Shown here: positions 29,130 through 39,402 of the stretch, in pieces | Numbering within the stretch: the stretch's first letter is position 1 | Layout: each line of letters opens with the position of its first letter | Source: Acinetobacter calcoaceticus | Lineage (GTDB): Bacteria > Pseudomonadota > Gammaproteobacteria > Pseudomonadales > Moraxellaceae | Direction of reading: 5' to 3' | DNA length: 64,000 nucleotides | NCBI RefSeq assembly: GCF_004345325.1 | Contig: NZ_SLVJ01000004.1 | Span: 120,474 to 184,473 of the forward strand | Position numbers and translations under genes: made by a program | The notes under the pieces: generated by a model | Database searches by the model: none | What the model saw: the letters and a program-made list of their open reading frames with translations, nothing else | Told to the model about the DNA's origin: nothing

Positions 29130-30410
29130 TTGGCTACTCCGTTTTGGTATAACGCAGCATTATTATTGATTAAGCCTTTATATAAATGGCGTATTAAAAA
29201 ACGTGCTTTGGATATACAACACTACCAAACAGAATGTCTTGAGCGCTTCGGGCCTTTTCAACCCCCGACCAATCTCAATGCGATTTGGTTTCATGCCGTT
29301 TCGGTGGGTGAAACCAATGCTGCTCAACCTTTGATCCAGCATTATTTAGATCTTGGACATCCAGTCTTGGTGACCAATACCACCAAAACTGGCCAAACAC
29401 GTGCCAAAGCCTTGTTTCTGATTGCGCAATACCAAGGTCTGTTTCAAGCGGTGTATTTACCTGCTGATCTTAAGTCCTTGGTCTCAGCATTTTTTCAACG
29501 TTATCAACCTAGGTTGTTGGCGTTAGTCGAAACAGAATTATGGCCAAATTTGATTGATCAAGCCAAGCAATATCAGGTTCCGTGTTTATTATTGAATGCA
29601 CGTTTATCTGAAAAATCAGCACACTCCTACGCCAAAGTTCCTGCATTAACCAAAGCAATGTTACAGGGGGTGAGCCTATTGTTGGCGCAAGATCAGGCCA
29701 GTTTAAACCGGTTTCGGGCATTGGGGTTGAGTCAAAACCAAGGCAAGGTGCTGGGTAGTATTAAGTTTGATATACAGGCACCGGACAGTTTTGTGCAGCA
29801 AGCAGAACAATTGTTTCAGCAATGGGACTTATCGCAGCGTAAAATTATCTCGATTGCCAGTACCCATGAGCCAGAAGAACAAAAACTGCTGACAGATTTG
29901 TTGCCATATTTACAACAACATCCTGAATATCTTTGTATTATCGCACCACGACATCCTGAACGTTTTGATGAGGTCTTTGCCATAGCATCAGCTTTGGGAT
30001 TGGTGACACATCGACGCAGTTTGGGCCAAGCGATCCAGCCAAAGACACAAGTATATTTGGCTGACAGCATGGGCGAACTCTGGTTGTGGTATGCCCTGAG
30101 TCAAGTCAGTTTTGTCGGTGGTTCATTGAACTCTCCTGGCGGGGGACACAATATTTTAGAGCCATTGGCGATGCATGTGCCCACAGTCATTGGCCCGCAT
30201 TATTTTAATTTTCAAAGTATCGTTGATGAATTACTCGCTGCAGATGCCATACAGATTGGACAAGATGCCACTGAGGTTGCACAGCAATTGTTGGCCTGTC
30301 TGGAAGATCCGGTGCTCAGTCATCGATTGAATCAAGCTGCACTACAGGTGCTTTCGGCCAATCGTGGTTCTTTACAACAACATCTCAATGCCATCGATCA
30401 ATATCTGTAA
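29130..30410 (+). CDS. waaA: 3-deoxy-D-manno-octulosonic acid transferase
   Basis: Inner-membrane-associated GT30 glycosyltransferase that adds Kdo to lipid IVA in lipopolysaccharide or lipooligosaccharide synthesis. The 426 residues have an N-terminal hydrophobic anchor (FWYNAALLLIKPLYKW), the Kdo-transferase region IWFHAVSVGETNAAQPLI with the conserved E in GE, VETELWPNLI, and the CMP-Kdo site (FVGGSLNSPGGGHNILEPLA). The start is a TTG at 29130 with AAGAAGG 7 bp upstream; no ATG gives a better fit. rsmE follows after 33 bp. Confidence 0.93.
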   Translation: MATPFWYNAALLLIKPLYKWRIKKRALDIQHYQTECLERFGPFQPPTNLNAIWFHAVSVGETNAAQPLIQHYLDLGHPVLVTNTTKTGQTRAKALFLIAQYQGLFQAVYLPADLKSLVSAFFQRYQPRLLALVETELWPNLIDQAKQYQVPCLLLNARLSEKSAHSYAKVPALTKAMLQGVSLLLAQDQASLNRFRALGLSQNQGKVLGSIKFDIQAPDSFVQQAEQLFQQWDLSQRKIISIASTHEPEEQKLLTDLLPYLQQHPEYLCIIAPRHPERFDEVFAIASALGLVTHRRSLGQAIQPKTQVYLADSMGELWLWYALSQVSFVGGSLNSPGGGHNILEPLAMHVPTVIGPHYFNFQSIVDELLAADAIQIGQDATEVAQQLLACLEDPVLSHRLNQAALQVLSANRGSLQQHLNAIDQYL

Positions 30411-30443
30411 TGGTCTGACCCTATATATAAGTGTTTAAATTAA

Positions 30444-31157
30444 ATGAATATCGTATTACTTGATGCACAACAGACTGCATCTGAGATGTGGTCTGTTCGA
30501 TCACCACGCCAATTACAACATTTACAGCAGCATCTGGAAATCAAAGTTGGGGATCAGTTGAAAGTCGGGGTGCGAGCAGAGCAGCGTTATCTGACTGAAG
30601 TCATCACTGTATCGAGTGATGAAGTTCAATTGAAACCGATCAGCTCACAGGCACCGCCAGCCAAACTGCCTGTGACCCTGATAGTAGCGATGCCGCGTCC
30701 CAAAGTGCTTAGACGTTTGATTATGGATAGCGTTACCTTAGGGGTGGAAAAAATAATCTTATTACATAGTTATCGCGTTGATAAAAGCTATTGGCAAAGT
30801 CCTTTGCTCAAGCAGATCGATGATTATGTGACGCTCGGACTGGAACAAGCGGGTGATACACATGCACCGCAGATTGAGATTTATCAACGCTTTAAGCCCT
30901 TTGTTGAAGATATTTTTCCGCAGCTGATCAGTGACTCGCGTCCCGCCTATGTGGCGCATCCTTATGCCAGCACCACAATGCCTGCCTCGATTCAGCACGG
31001 TTGCAGTGTGGTGATTGGACCGGAAGGTGGCTTTATTCCCTATGAAATTGATTTGCTGACGGCCAATGGCGCGCAAGCGGTAAGTCTTGGTCTTCGGATC
31101 TTGCGTACTGAAACGGCCATTCCTTTTGTGCTTGGCCGCCTATTTGCTTCAGTTTAG
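30444..31157 (+). CDS. rsmE: 16S rRNA (uracil-1498-N3)-methyltransferase
   Basis: SPOUT-fold SAM-dependent methyltransferase for m3U1498 of 16S rRNA. The 237 residues have an N-terminal PUA-like RNA-binding part and the C-terminal SPOUT knot with the family motifs VVIGPEGGF (about residues 190-198) and SLGLRILRTETAIPF. It is probably cotranscribed with waaA. It is convergent with the mscS-type gene, whose stop codon lies only about 30 bp away. Confidence 0.95.
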   Translation: MNIVLLDAQQTASEMWSVRSPRQLQHLQQHLEIKVGDQLKVGVRAEQRYLTEVITVSSDEVQLKPISSQAPPAKLPVTLIVAMPRPKVLRRLIMDSVTLGVEKIILLHSYRVDKSYWQSPLLKQIDDYVTLGLEQAGDTHAPQIEIYQRFKPFVEDIFPQLISDSRPAYVAHPYASTTMPASIQHGCSVVIGPEGGFIPYEIDLLTANGAQAVSLGLRILRTETAIPFVLGRLFASV

Positions 31158-31186
31158 TGGCTAAATTCAGCTGCTAGAGCTTGATG

Positions 31187-32164
31187 TCATTCATCTTTGG
31201 ATTTGACCAATTTATCATTCGCCAAATCATGGCGATGGACTTTGACTTCTTGTACTGGATAAGGAATGGTAATTCCTTCGCTGTGAAAGGCTTCGACCAC
31301 TTCTTCTTGAATTTTACTGATCGAAGTTGAGGTCGAGGTCTCATCGGTATTGACCCACCATGAGACAGCAAGTTTGACTGAAAATTCACCCAAAGTACTG
31401 ACATTTACACTAAACCCAGGTTGGCTGAGTATGGTTTGATCGCGATCCAATGCTTTTAAAATCAAACTTTTGGCATGTTGAATATCATCATCATAACCAA
31501 TGCCAATGCTGAAATCACAACGACGGCGCGTATAGGCGGTGTTGACGATGACTGCACTGGTATAGACCGTGGCATTGGGAATCACGATGCGACGTCCATC
31601 GGGTGAGCGTAAGAAGGTGGCGCGGACTTGAATGTCTTCTACTGTACCTTCTAGATTGTTCACCACAATGGTGTCTCCAATCTGAAATGGCTCACCGAGT
31701 AGAATCAATATTCCCGATAGCATATTTTGAAAAATATCTTTAAATGCAAAACCAATAGCGACCGAACCAATTCCCAAAGCACTCATCAATTGGCTTGGTG
31801 TGAATCCTGGGATGGCGATCACCATCGCAATTAAAAAGCCAAAAAATACAATTATGGTACTGCCTACACGGTTGAGCACCAACACCAGATTTTGTCGAGT
31901 ATAAGAGCGATTGTTCAGGGTTTTGGCAACAAAGACCTTAAAAAGTTTAGACAATAACCAAAAGATGATTAATACCACAATGGCAATCAAAATATAGGGT
32001 ACACGAGACCAGAAACCTTCCATGATTTTATCAATGGTGCTATAGGCATCGTTATATTTTGCGGTTTGTTCCAATACTTTTTGTGCGGTTTTTTCAGTTG
32101 CAGCTTGAATTGCTTGGGTCGCATCATTTGCGACGAGGCTTAGTTTAATTATTTCGTCAGCCAC
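31187..32164 (-). CDS. MscS-type mechanosensitive channel
   Basis: 325-residue inner-membrane channel that releases solutes on osmotic downshift. Transmembrane segments are seen at about 54-78 (VPYILIAIVVLIIFWLLSKLF), 100-122 and 128-155. The third is the Gly/Ala-rich pore helix ALGIGSVAIGFAFKDIFQNMLSGILIL typical of MscS. The cytoplasmic beta domain follows (GDTIVVNNLEGTVEDIQVRAT, RRIVIPNATVY). An N-terminal helix of about 50 residues (ATEKTAQKVLEQTAKYNDAYSTID) precedes the channel core. The C-terminal tail is charged. Single gene, convergent with rsmE. Confidence 0.92.
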   Translation of the reverse strand: MADEIIKLSLVANDATQAIQAATEKTAQKVLEQTAKYNDAYSTIDKIMEGFWSRVPYILIAIVVLIIFWLLSKLFKVFVAKTLNNRSYTRQNLVLVLNRVGSTIIVFFGFLIAMVIAIPGFTPSQLMSALGIGSVAIGFAFKDIFQNMLSGILILLGEPFQIGDTIVVNNLEGTVEDIQVRATFLRSPDGRRIVIPNATVYTSAVIVNTAYTRRRCDFSIGIGYDDDIQHAKSLILKALDRDQTILSQPGFSVNVSTLGEFSVKLAVSWWVNTDETSTSTSISKIQEEVVEAFHSEGITIPYPVQEVKVHRHDLANDKLVKSKDE

Positions 32165-32501
32165 GAAGTTGTCCAGAAAAATTGATGGGCTATTTTGCCT
32201 GATAAATGAGAGTTATAGATAGTGTTGCTTGATCATTCACAATCGAATTCATACAAAAATTCAATCACTGTGATGAATTCGCCTCATTTAAAGTAAAAGC
32301 CTGATGGAGTCAGGCTTTGAGAGGGAACAGGTAGGAATGAAAAAGCATTTTAATCTAGACTTCTTCTCATATTTACGCTGAATAGAATGGAAAAAAGCGA
32401 CTATAAAGTATAAATAGTCGCTTAGTTTTAATGATTTAAATGCGTGAATCTTATGTTTTAAATCTGGAACAATTTGGCGCTAAATAATGCCTGACTTCAG
32501 A
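32165..32501 (-). other. Intergenic region mscS / DUF805, with a second hairpin
   Basis: No gene is supported. Besides the terminator given separately, an inverted repeat AAAGCCTGA (32296-32304) / TCAGGCTTT (32310-32318) with a TGGAG loop lies here; on either strand it lacks a long T-run. Confidence 0.5.
32393..32428 (-). terminator. Intrinsic terminator after the DUF805 gene
   Basis: AAGCGACTAT (32395-32404) / ATAGTCGCTT (32414-32423). Read leftward, the stem is followed by a T-run, about 80 bp after the DUF805 stop codon. Confidence 0.75.
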
Positions 32502-33011
32502 TCATAAATGCAACACTTGAACCAGCATTACCAAGCTGGCGATCACAATCAAGATCGGTGTGATTAGGTGGCTAGGGGATGCATGCCCGAAACGATTGGC
32601 GCGTGCATTGCCCACTGCAAAGCACAGATACAGCATTAACAACAGATTGACGACTGGTAGTAGCAGTAAAATACTCCATGTACCCGTACGGTTGCTATCA
32701 TGTAGACGCTTTATGGCACATATAATATTTACATAAATCATCCCCATGCCAAATGCACTGAGCATCAGTTGCGTAGTTATACTGAGCTCATTGAGCTGTT
32801 GAAGGCTCAATAGTGGAGTGGAGGTTTGCTGTAATGCAGTGACTGGTGTCGGAAATAGATTGAACTGATTCAGCATCAGCGCAAAAATTAACAGCAATAA
32901 TAATTGATAACTAAAATAGTGCAGGCGATTGATACGTCCCTTACCACTGAGGATGGAATGAATAGTGAACCGAGGTATAAAGGTATAGTTTGAAATATGG
33001 TTTGTTTGCAT
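32502..33011 (-). CDS. DUF805 family membrane protein
   Basis: About 169 residues with four hydrophobic segments. Family marks are the start of the domain (GKGRINRLHYFSYQLLLLLIF) and the central IKRLHDSNRTGTWSILLLLPVVN, which is the most conserved part of DUF805. No biochemical function is known. I prefer the ATG complementary to 33009-33011; an in-frame ATG at 33026 adds five residues. It forms a single-gene unit with its own terminator and is divergent from acs. Confidence 0.85.
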   Translation of the reverse strand: MQTNHISNYTFIPRFTIHSILSGKGRINRLHYFSYQLLLLLIFALMLNQFNLFPTPVTALQQTSTPLLSLQQLNELSITTQLMLSAFGMGMIYVNIICAIKRLHDSNRTGTWSILLLLPVVNLLLMLYLCFAVGNARANRFGHASPSHLITPILIVIASLVMLVQVLHL

Positions 33012-33423
33012 GTCACCATTTCCCATGTATGGCGTGATTGGTTAAGATTTTGTTAATTTTCTATGAAAACATTACGTTTGTTGGTTTATAAACTATAAGA
33101 TAAAAAAAGTCTTTCGATACCACAAGCTTAGCAACATTTAGGCATAAAGAGTGAATGCTGCGTCTACGACCAAAGCCTAATTGTTGCTCAATTGGTGATA
33201 TCGTAATACTGAAATGAAGTCACAATAATCGATGTACCCACAATCACTACCACCGAACTACAATTACGACCACAACCACCGAACAATGCCAGTGCTTGGA
33301 CAAGCCAAATAATGACGATGCTCGGAGCAGCATGTAATAAAAAAGTGTGACTAAACAATTTAACGATCAAAAAAGCACAGCATAACCACTCGTGATGAGA
33401 TGGAAACATCAAGGAAGTTACGT
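33012..33423. other. Divergent intergenic region, DUF805 / acs
   Basis: No supported gene. ACCACCGAAC occurs twice as a direct repeat between about 33248 and 33283, within a CA-rich stretch. A leftward frame from 33409 to 33188 exists but has no ribosome site. Confidence 0.4.
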
Positions 33424-35376
33424 ATGAATGAAATCTATCCAGTACCAGATGAGTTTGTGAAAACGGCACGAACCAATGAACAACAATATCGAGAACGCTA
33501 TCAACAGTCCGTTGACCATCCAAATGAGTTTTGGGCTGAGGCTGCAAACAAACTGGATTGGATCACCCCTTTTACCCAAGTCAAAAACTGCAGTTATGAC
33601 CCCAAAGATTTTAAAATAGAATGGTTTGCCGATGGTGAACTCAATGTGAGTGCCAACTGTTTAGACCGCCATTTAAAGGAGCATCCGCATAAACCTGCCA
33701 TTATATGGGAGGGGGATCACCCTTCACGGCATAAAATTATTTCCTTTGAAGAATTGCATGATGAAGTCTGTCGCTTTGCCAACGTACTGAAAAAGCACGG
33801 TATTGAAAAAGGTGATCGGGTCATCTTATATATGCCGATGATTCCAGAGGCCGCGATTGCGATGTTGGCATGTACTCGGATTGGTGCTGTGCATTGTGTG
33901 GTTTTCGGTGGTTTTTCGCCTGACTCCTTGGCCAGCCGTATCGAAGACAGCCAAGCTAAATTGGTGATTACTGCTGACTCGGGGATGCGCGGTGGAAAAC
34001 CGATATTACTGAAAAATAATGTGGATGAGGCTTTGAATCATACTGGAACTGCCTCAGTGAGCAATGTGATCGTGGTCCATCGCACAGGCAATCCGATTCA
34101 ACTCAAGCCACAACGGGACTTGTGGTATCACATGGAAATTATGGGCGTTAGCGATATTTGTCCGCCTGAACCCATGAATGCGGAAGACCCATTATTTATC
34201 TTGTATACCTCAGGTTCGACCGGGAAACCCAAAGGCGTATTGCATACGACTGGTGGTTACCTGACCTATGCCAATTGCAGCTTTAGAGAAGTTTTTGACA
34301 TAAAACAAGATGATGTATTTTGGTGTACTGCAGATGTGGGCTGGATCACGGGGCACTCCTATGTGCTCTATGGACCCTTGTCTAATGGCACCACGACCGT
34401 GATGTTTGAGGGCATACCCCAGTATCCAACTTGGGCCAGAACAGGGCATATCGTCGATAAACATAACGTCACCATTTTATATACTGCACCCACCGCGATT
34501 CGCGCCATGATGCGTGAAGGGGATGCATTTGTACGTGAAAGTGATCGTAGTAGTTTGCGACTATTGGGTTCAGTCGGTGAGCCTATCAATCCTGAAGCAT
34601 GGAATTGGTACTATACGGTGGTTGGAGAAAGTCGCTGCCCAATCGTAGACACTTGGTGGCAGACGGAAACAGGTGGAATATTGATATCACCATTACCTGG
34701 AGCGACTGCACTCAAACCGGGTTCTGCAACACGACCATTTTTCGGGATTCAACCAGCATTGGTTGATGCTGAAGGTGGTTTAATCGAGGGTGAGGGCGAA
34801 GGGAATCTGATCATTAAAGATGCTTGGCCAGGTCAGATGCGCAGTATTTGGGGTGATCCTGATCGATTTATTGAGGCCTATTTTGCCACCTATCCAGGAA
34901 ACTATTTTACTGGAGATGGTGCGAGACGTGATAAAGATGGCTATTACTGGATCACGGGTCGGGTCGATGATGTATTAAATGTTGCAGGTCACCGTTTGGG
35001 AACTGCTGAAATTGAGAGTGCTTTGGTGGCACATGAGACTGTAGCCGAAGCCGCTGTGGTCGGTATGCCACATGAAATCAAAGGACAGGGGATTTGTGCC
35101 TATGTCACTTTACAGGCGGAGGTGACAGAGACAGAAGTCTTGCGCCAAGAACTGTTGGTGTGGGTGCGTAAAGTGCTTGGTCCTGTGGCGACACCTGATG
35201 CGATTTATTGGGCGCCCTCTTTGCCCAAAACCCGTTCTGGGAAAATCATGCGCCGTATATTAAGAAAAATCGTTGCCAATGAATTGGATAGCCTTGGTGA
35301 CACCAGTACTTTGGCTGACCCGCAAGTGGTAGATCAATTGATCGCAGAGGTACAGGCCAATTCGCACGGCCATTAA
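33424..35376 (+). CDS. acs: Acetyl-CoA synthetase
   Basis: AMP-forming acetate:CoA ligase that activates acetate in two steps for entry into the TCA cycle. The 650 residues fit the family. Motifs: [15 protein letters not shown], the adenylate P-loop [12 protein letters not shown] (about residues 260-271), WWQTETGG, the hinge region [21 protein letters not shown], and the C-terminal [12 protein letters not shown] whose lysine is the known acetylation site for control. The start is ATG 33424 with AAGGAAG just upstream; an in-frame ATG at 33400 would contain that site. A terminator follows about 70 bp after the stop. Confidence 0.97.
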   Translation: MNEIYPVPDEFVKTARTNEQQYRERYQQSVDHPNEFWAEAANKLDWITPFTQVKNCSYDPKDFKIEWFADGELNVSANCLDRHLKEHPHKPAIIWEGDHPSRHKIISFEELHDEVCRFANVLKKHGIEKGDRVILYMPMIPEAAIAMLACTRIGAVHCVVFGGFSPDSLASRIEDSQAKLVITADSGMRGGKPILLKNNVDEALNHTGTASVSNVIVVHRTGNPIQLKPQRDLWYHMEIMGVSDICPPEPMNAEDPLFILYTSGSTGKPKGVLHTTGGYLTYANCSFREVFDIKQDDVFWCTADVGWITGHSYVLYGPLSNGTTTVMFEGIPQYPTWARTGHIVDKHNVTILYTAPTAIRAMMREGDAFVRESDRSSLRLLGSVGEPINPEAWNWYYTVVGESRCPIVDTWWQTETGGILISPLPGATALKPGSATRPFFGIQPALVDAEGGLIEGEGEGNLIIKDAWPGQMRSIWGDPDRFIEAYFATYPGNYFTGDGARRDKDGYYWITGRVDDVLNVAGHRLGTAEIESALVAHETVAEAAVVGMPHEIKGQGICAYVTLQAEVTETEVLRQELLVWVRKVLGPVATPDAIYWAPSLPKTRSGKIMRRILRKIVANELDSLGDTSTLADPQVVDQLIAEVQANSHGH

Positions 35377-35442
35377 CATCAAGCCAAAGAGATGAGCATG
35401 TTGTTCGTGTCGTGTGCGCTTTGATGATATTGCACCAAAGCT

Positions 35443-35480
35443 AAAAAATACCGTAAGTCATCGATTTGCGGTATTTTTTT
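35443..35480 (+). terminator. Intrinsic terminator after acs
   Basis: AAAAAATACCG...CGGTATTTTTTT stem extended by AA/TT pairs across one mismatch, loop about 8 nt. Confidence 0.8.
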
Positions 35481-35621
35481 GTGCAGTAATCACGTCAAAT
35501 TTCTCAGTGCTGCATTTCAATTAGACCAATTTCAGACTCAGGAATAAGCACAGTAGGCATTGAGATAAGCGCTCTAAGTACAGGCTGTTAAGCTAGCTGC
35601 AATCGGTAAAGGATGAGTAGA

Positions 35622-36803
35622 ATGAATGCTTTAAACCGCGATAATTTCGCTGAAGCAGTGGCTAAAGCGCAGCAATTGGCAGATCAATTTTCGACTACTG
35701 CAGCACTTCGAGATAAACAAGGCGGTACGCCTAAAGTGGAGCGTGATCTGATCCGTGACAGCGGTTTGCTCAGTTTATCGATACCCAAAGCCTATGCAGG
35801 TCAGGGAGCGGATTGGCAAACCATTTTTAAAACGGTTCAACTGATTGCGCGAGCAGACAGTTCTTTGGCTCATGTCTATGCCTTTCATCATTTGTTGATT
35901 GCGACGGTACAGTTGTTTGCACAGCCAGCACAATATGCCCCGTGGTTACAACAGACGGCGCAGGCACAACTGTTTTGGGGCAATAGCCTTAATCCACGCG
36001 ACACGCGTGTCAGGGTGGAGCAAGTCACAGAGAATGAGTATATTTTTCATGGCGATAAAAGTTTTAGTTCAGGCTCAATGGATTCGGATCTGTTACTGTG
36101 CTCAGGCTATACAGTTGAAGGAAAATTACTAATTGCGGTGATTCCATCCCAACGTGAAGGGATTAGTTTTCTCGGTGATTGGGACAATATGGGGCAACGC
36201 CAGACCGATAGTGGCACCAGTCATTTTCAGCAGGTTAAAGTGCAGCATTCGGAGTTACTATTAAACCCTGGACCGTTGAGTACCCCCTATTCGAGCTTAA
36301 GACCTTTATTGGCACAGCTCATCTTTGTACATCTGTTCTTAGGTGTTGCGGAAGGTGCTTTTCAAATCGCGCAATCTGCGGTTCAGCAACAACTCGCTTG
36401 GTCGACATCTTTGGCAGAACAGGCTGTAGATGATCCCTATATTCAAAAGCATTTTGCTGAATTTTATGTCCAATTACAAAGTGTACGGCTCCTGACTACG
36501 CAGGCCGTCGAGCAATTCAATGCTGCATGGCAGCAGGGGGAACAACTGAGTGCCACGCAACGTGGTGAAGTATCGGTTGCAATCGCAACTGCAAAAATTG
36601 CAGCAACCAATACCTCGTTGTTAATTACTCAAAATGTGTTTCAGGTCATGGGTGCGCGTGCCACTACGGCTCAACTCAATCTCGATCGATTGTGGCGTAA
36701 TGTCCGCACCCAAACGCTACATGACCCGATCGATTACAAATATCAAGAACTGGGTCAATGGTTATTAACAGGTACTGTACCTGAGCCCAGTTTTTATGCC
36801 TAA
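35622..36803 (+). CDS. Acyl-CoA dehydrogenase-like flavin monooxygenase (DszC/SfnB type)
   Basis: 393-residue protein with the acyl-CoA dehydrogenase fold. The C-terminus RNVRTQTLHDPIDYKYQELG resembles the flavin-dependent monooxygenase branch that includes DszC (dibenzothiophene) and SfnB (sulfone/sulfur acquisition), in which reduced flavin comes from a separate reductase. N-terminal IPKAYAGQGADWQTIF and central flavin-pocket residues (HGDKSFSSGS) agree. The start is ATG 35622, spaced 8 bp from AAAGGA; ATG 35613 overlaps that site. No sulfur-metabolism gene is visible beside it; a TetR gene and an acyl-CoA ligase follow. The substrate is unknown and may be an acyl-CoA or organosulfur compound. 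Confidence 0.75.
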   Translation: MNALNRDNFAEAVAKAQQLADQFSTTAALRDKQGGTPKVERDLIRDSGLLSLSIPKAYAGQGADWQTIFKTVQLIARADSSLAHVYAFHHLLIATVQLFAQPAQYAPWLQQTAQAQLFWGNSLNPRDTRVRVEQVTENEYIFHGDKSFSSGSMDSDLLLCSGYTVEGKLLIAVIPSQREGISFLGDWDNMGQRQTDSGTSHFQQVKVQHSELLLNPGPLSTPYSSLRPLLAQLIFVHLFLGVAEGAFQIAQSAVQQQLAWSTSLAEQAVDDPYIQKHFAEFYVQLQSVRLLTTQAVEQFNAAWQQGEQLSATQRGEVSVAIATAKIAATNTSLLITQNVFQVMGARATTAQLNLDRLWRNVRTQTLHDPIDYKYQELGQWLLTGTVPEPSFYA

Positions 36804-36915
36804 ACGCGGCAATGACACAAGAAAAATGATTTCCACCGTCAGCGTTGACTTTTTGAACAATTGAATTTACAGTCAATCCTGACTTTGAAATTGAGTGTAA
36901 CACTGCATTTAAGCC

Positions 36916-37563
36916 ATGACCTTAGCCAGCAAAAAAATAGCATCTGAAAACAACAGTCGTGAACTGCAAAAGCAAGCAACACGATCCAGAATACTGTCTA
37001 GCGCAGTATCGAGTTTGATCGATCTCGGGGTTGCGCGGACCACCACACTTGAAGTACAACGCCGTGCAGAAGTCAGTCGAGGTGCCTTGCTGTATCACTT
37101 TCCGACCCATGCAGATCTGATCAGTGCTGTGATTGCTGAGATCGTGGTGCGTAATGAACAAAAAATTGCCAAGATCCATGCGCGAAAGAACCGGAGTACC
37201 GATCCGATCGAGGCTGCCATTGATACTTTTTCCTATACCATTTCGGAAGCCAGTTTTGTGGCAGAGTTAGAGTTGTGGGTGGTGTCGAGAACCAATAATG
37301 AACTACATGAAGCACTAATCGCTGCCGAAAAAAATGCCTTTGAGAATCGAGTGCGTGTCATCGACCTGATCTTTGAGCCTCTGCGAGACTATCCTGCCCA
37401 TGACGTGATGGTGGAGATGACGATTGAGTTTATGCGCGGTTTGGCAGTCTCAGGAATATTAAGAAGAAATCCGAAATCCACAGCAGCCTTATTGAAAAAA
37501 TGGACCTGGGTGCTACGACAACTGATTGGGCTAGAACCAGAGCAAGAACCAGAGCCGAGTTAG
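36916..37563 (+). CDS. TetR family transcriptional regulator
   Basis: 215-residue repressor-type protein. The N-terminal helix-turn-helix spans about residues 25-70: RSRILSSAVSSLIDLGVARTTT, then VQRRAEVSRGALLYHFPTHADLI, the usual TetR signature. The C-terminal ligand domain is helical and not assignable to a ligand. It lies between a DszC-like flavoprotein and an acyl-CoA ligase, all rightward, and may control both through an acyl-CoA or aromatic acid. I saw no palindromic operator clear enough to report. Confidence 0.9.
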   Translation: MTLASKKIASENNSRELQKQATRSRILSSAVSSLIDLGVARTTTLEVQRRAEVSRGALLYHFPTHADLISAVIAEIVVRNEQKIAKIHARKNRSTDPIEAAIDTFSYTISEASFVAELELWVVSRTNNELHEALIAAEKNAFENRVRVIDLIFEPLRDYPAHDVMVEMTIEFMRGLAVSGILRRNPKSTAALLKKWTWVLRQLIGLEPEQEPEPS

Positions 37564-37661
37564 AACTCAAACCCATAGAAGCTGATCGATATTATTGAAG
37601 ATGAATTAAAAAAACCACTGACCCATTCGATATGAGATCGAATGTAGATAAGGAGATCAAC

Positions 37662-39299
37662 ATGCTCAAGGAACCGAACAGAAATTTAGTCAAATCTTAT
37701 TGGGAGGCGGATCAAAGCATCCCACTCAATCACATGACCGTAGGCGATGCATTGCGTAATGCTGCTGCGCTTGCGCCTGAACGAGAAGCTTTAATTGAAA
37801 AAATACCGCAGGGTTGGCCTTCACTGACTGGGGCAGCGCAGGTAGACCGCCGTTGGACCTATGCGCAGTTATTGGCTGACAGTTTAAAATGCGCAGATTG
37901 GTTATTGCAGCGTTTTGGGGTTGGGGAACGGATCTGTGTATGGGCACCCAATGTGCCTGAATGGATCATCTTGCAGTATGGCGCAGCCTTTGCTGGTCTG
38001 GTGTTGGTGACCGCCAATCCTGCACTTCGTCAGCAAGAGCTTGAATATGTGTTGAGTAATTCGCGCGCCAGTGCTTTGTTTCATACCGATAGTTTCCGTG
38101 GCAGTGATATGGCCGCGATTGCCAACCAAGTGCTGAGTGAGCAGCAGCAAGCGATCTCGTTTACAGGTTGGCTTGATCAAGTCAGACAGTGTCAAGCAGA
38201 AGCAGCATTACCTCAGGTTCAGCCTACAGATGCGGTGCAAATCCAATATACCTCTGGAACCACGGGACATCCCAAAGGCGTACTGTTGCATCATATGGGC
38301 ATGGTCAACAATACCCAGTTCATGGCGGCACGTGTGCAACTGCAACAGGAAGTGTTCATCACCCCGATGCCACTGTTTCATACCTCTGGATCAGTGATGT
38401 GCGTATTGGGTTGCGTCAATACCTTATCCACTTTGGTGCTGATGGTGGTGTTTGAACCGAAAATGGTGCTTGAAACCATTAAGTCTGAAGGTGGAACCAT
38501 ATTGGGTGCTGTTCCAACCATGCTATTGGCCTTGCTTGAGCAACTCAAACAACAAAGCTATGAAATATCCAGTTTAAAATTGGTGATCTCAGGCGGTTCA
38601 CCCGTACCGGTTGCTCTGACTGCACGCTTACGTCAAGAATTGGGCTGTAATATTGCTACGGTATATGGGCAGACTGAACTTAGCCCAATGGTTTGTTTTA
38701 CCTCGGTCTCAGATGCGGATGAAGATAAAGCCAATACCGTTGGCCAACCGCTATGGCATGCTGAGGTGCGTATCGTTGATCCAGCACATGAAGAAGTGGT
38801 AGATATCGGGGTCGAAGGGGAGATACAAGTGCGAGGTTATCAAACCATGTTGGGGTATTTTGATAAAGCGCAGGCGACCAAAGACACGCTATTGTCAGAT
38901 GGCTGGTTACGCACTGGTGACTTGGGCAGTATGGATGCACGAGGCTATTGTAAAGTCACCGGTCGACTCAAAGATATGATCATTCGTGGTGGGGAGAATA
39001 TTTATCCTGCTGAAATAGAAGGGATCATCATGAAGCATGCCGCGGTTGCGGATGTGGCGGTATTTGGCCTACCTGATGAACAATGGGGTGAAGTGGTGGC
39101 GGTTGCACTACGTCTCCATGCGGGGAGCGATGTGCCTTCGGCCCAAAGCCTCAAAGCTCATTGTCGTGAATCGATCGCAGCACATAAATCCCCCCAAGCG
39201 TGGTATGTCTGTGAGAGTTTCCCATTGACGGGTTCAGGCAAGGTACAAAAGTTTCGACTCAAGGAGTTGGCGCTGGAGGGAGGCTTAAAAGCCTTGTAA
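37662..39299 (+). CDS. AMP-binding acyl-CoA ligase (FadD-like)
   Basis: 545-residue member of the ANL adenylating superfamily that forms acyl-AMP and then acyl-CoA. Motifs: IQYTSGTTGHPKGVLLHH (P-loop, about residues 195-212), VYGQTELSP, RTGDLGSMDARGYCKVTGRLKDMIIRGGENIYPAEIE, and the C-terminal GSGKVQKFRLKEL with the catalytic lysine. The start is ATG 37662, preceded by a strong AAGGAG; the earlier in-frame ATG 37632 would include that site. The substrate could be a medium- or long-chain fatty acid or an aryl acid. Follows a TetR gene by about 100 bp. Confidence 0.9.
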   Translation: MLKEPNRNLVKSYWEADQSIPLNHMTVGDALRNAAALAPEREALIEKIPQGWPSLTGAAQVDRRWTYAQLLADSLKCADWLLQRFGVGERICVWAPNVPEWIILQYGAAFAGLVLVTANPALRQQELEYVLSNSRASALFHTDSFRGSDMAAIANQVLSEQQQAISFTGWLDQVRQCQAEAALPQVQPTDAVQIQYTSGTTGHPKGVLLHHMGMVNNTQFMAARVQLQQEVFITPMPLFHTSGSVMCVLGCVNTLSTLVLMVVFEPKMVLETIKSEGGTILGAVPTMLLALLEQLKQQSYEISSLKLVISGGSPVPVALTARLRQELGCNIATVYGQTELSPMVCFTSVSDADEDKANTVGQPLWHAEVRIVDPAHEEVVDIGVEGEIQVRGYQTMLGYFDKAQATKDTLLSDGWLRTGDLGSMDARGYCKVTGRLKDMIIRGGENIYPAEIEGIIMKHAAVADVAVFGLPDEQWGEVVAVALRLHAGSDVPSAQSLKAHCRESIAAHKSPQAWYVCESFPLTGSGKVQKFRLKELALEGGLKAL

Positions 39300-39362
39300 A
39301 TCCACAACTCTGTCCTTGCCAATATCATCTCAATGTTGCGGTTCATGTTGCTTTGACTGGTA

Positions 39363-39402
39363 GCGCCAAGCTGATTGAGACGGCGCTAAGTTGATTGAGA
39401 AA
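39363..39402. repeat. Imperfect 20-bp tandem duplication
   Basis: Two abutting copies, GCGCCAAGCTGATTGAGACG and GCGCTAAGTTGATTGAGAAA, 16 of 20 positions identical. TAGCGCC (39361-39367) and GGCGCTA (39382-39388) are also inverted repeats of each other. Confidence 0.65.

Noticed and set aside
33188..33409. Leftward 73-codon hydrophobic frame between DUF805 and acs
   Set aside because: No ribosome site, and hydrophobicity follows from the CA-rich direct repeats. Kept only as intergenic DNA.
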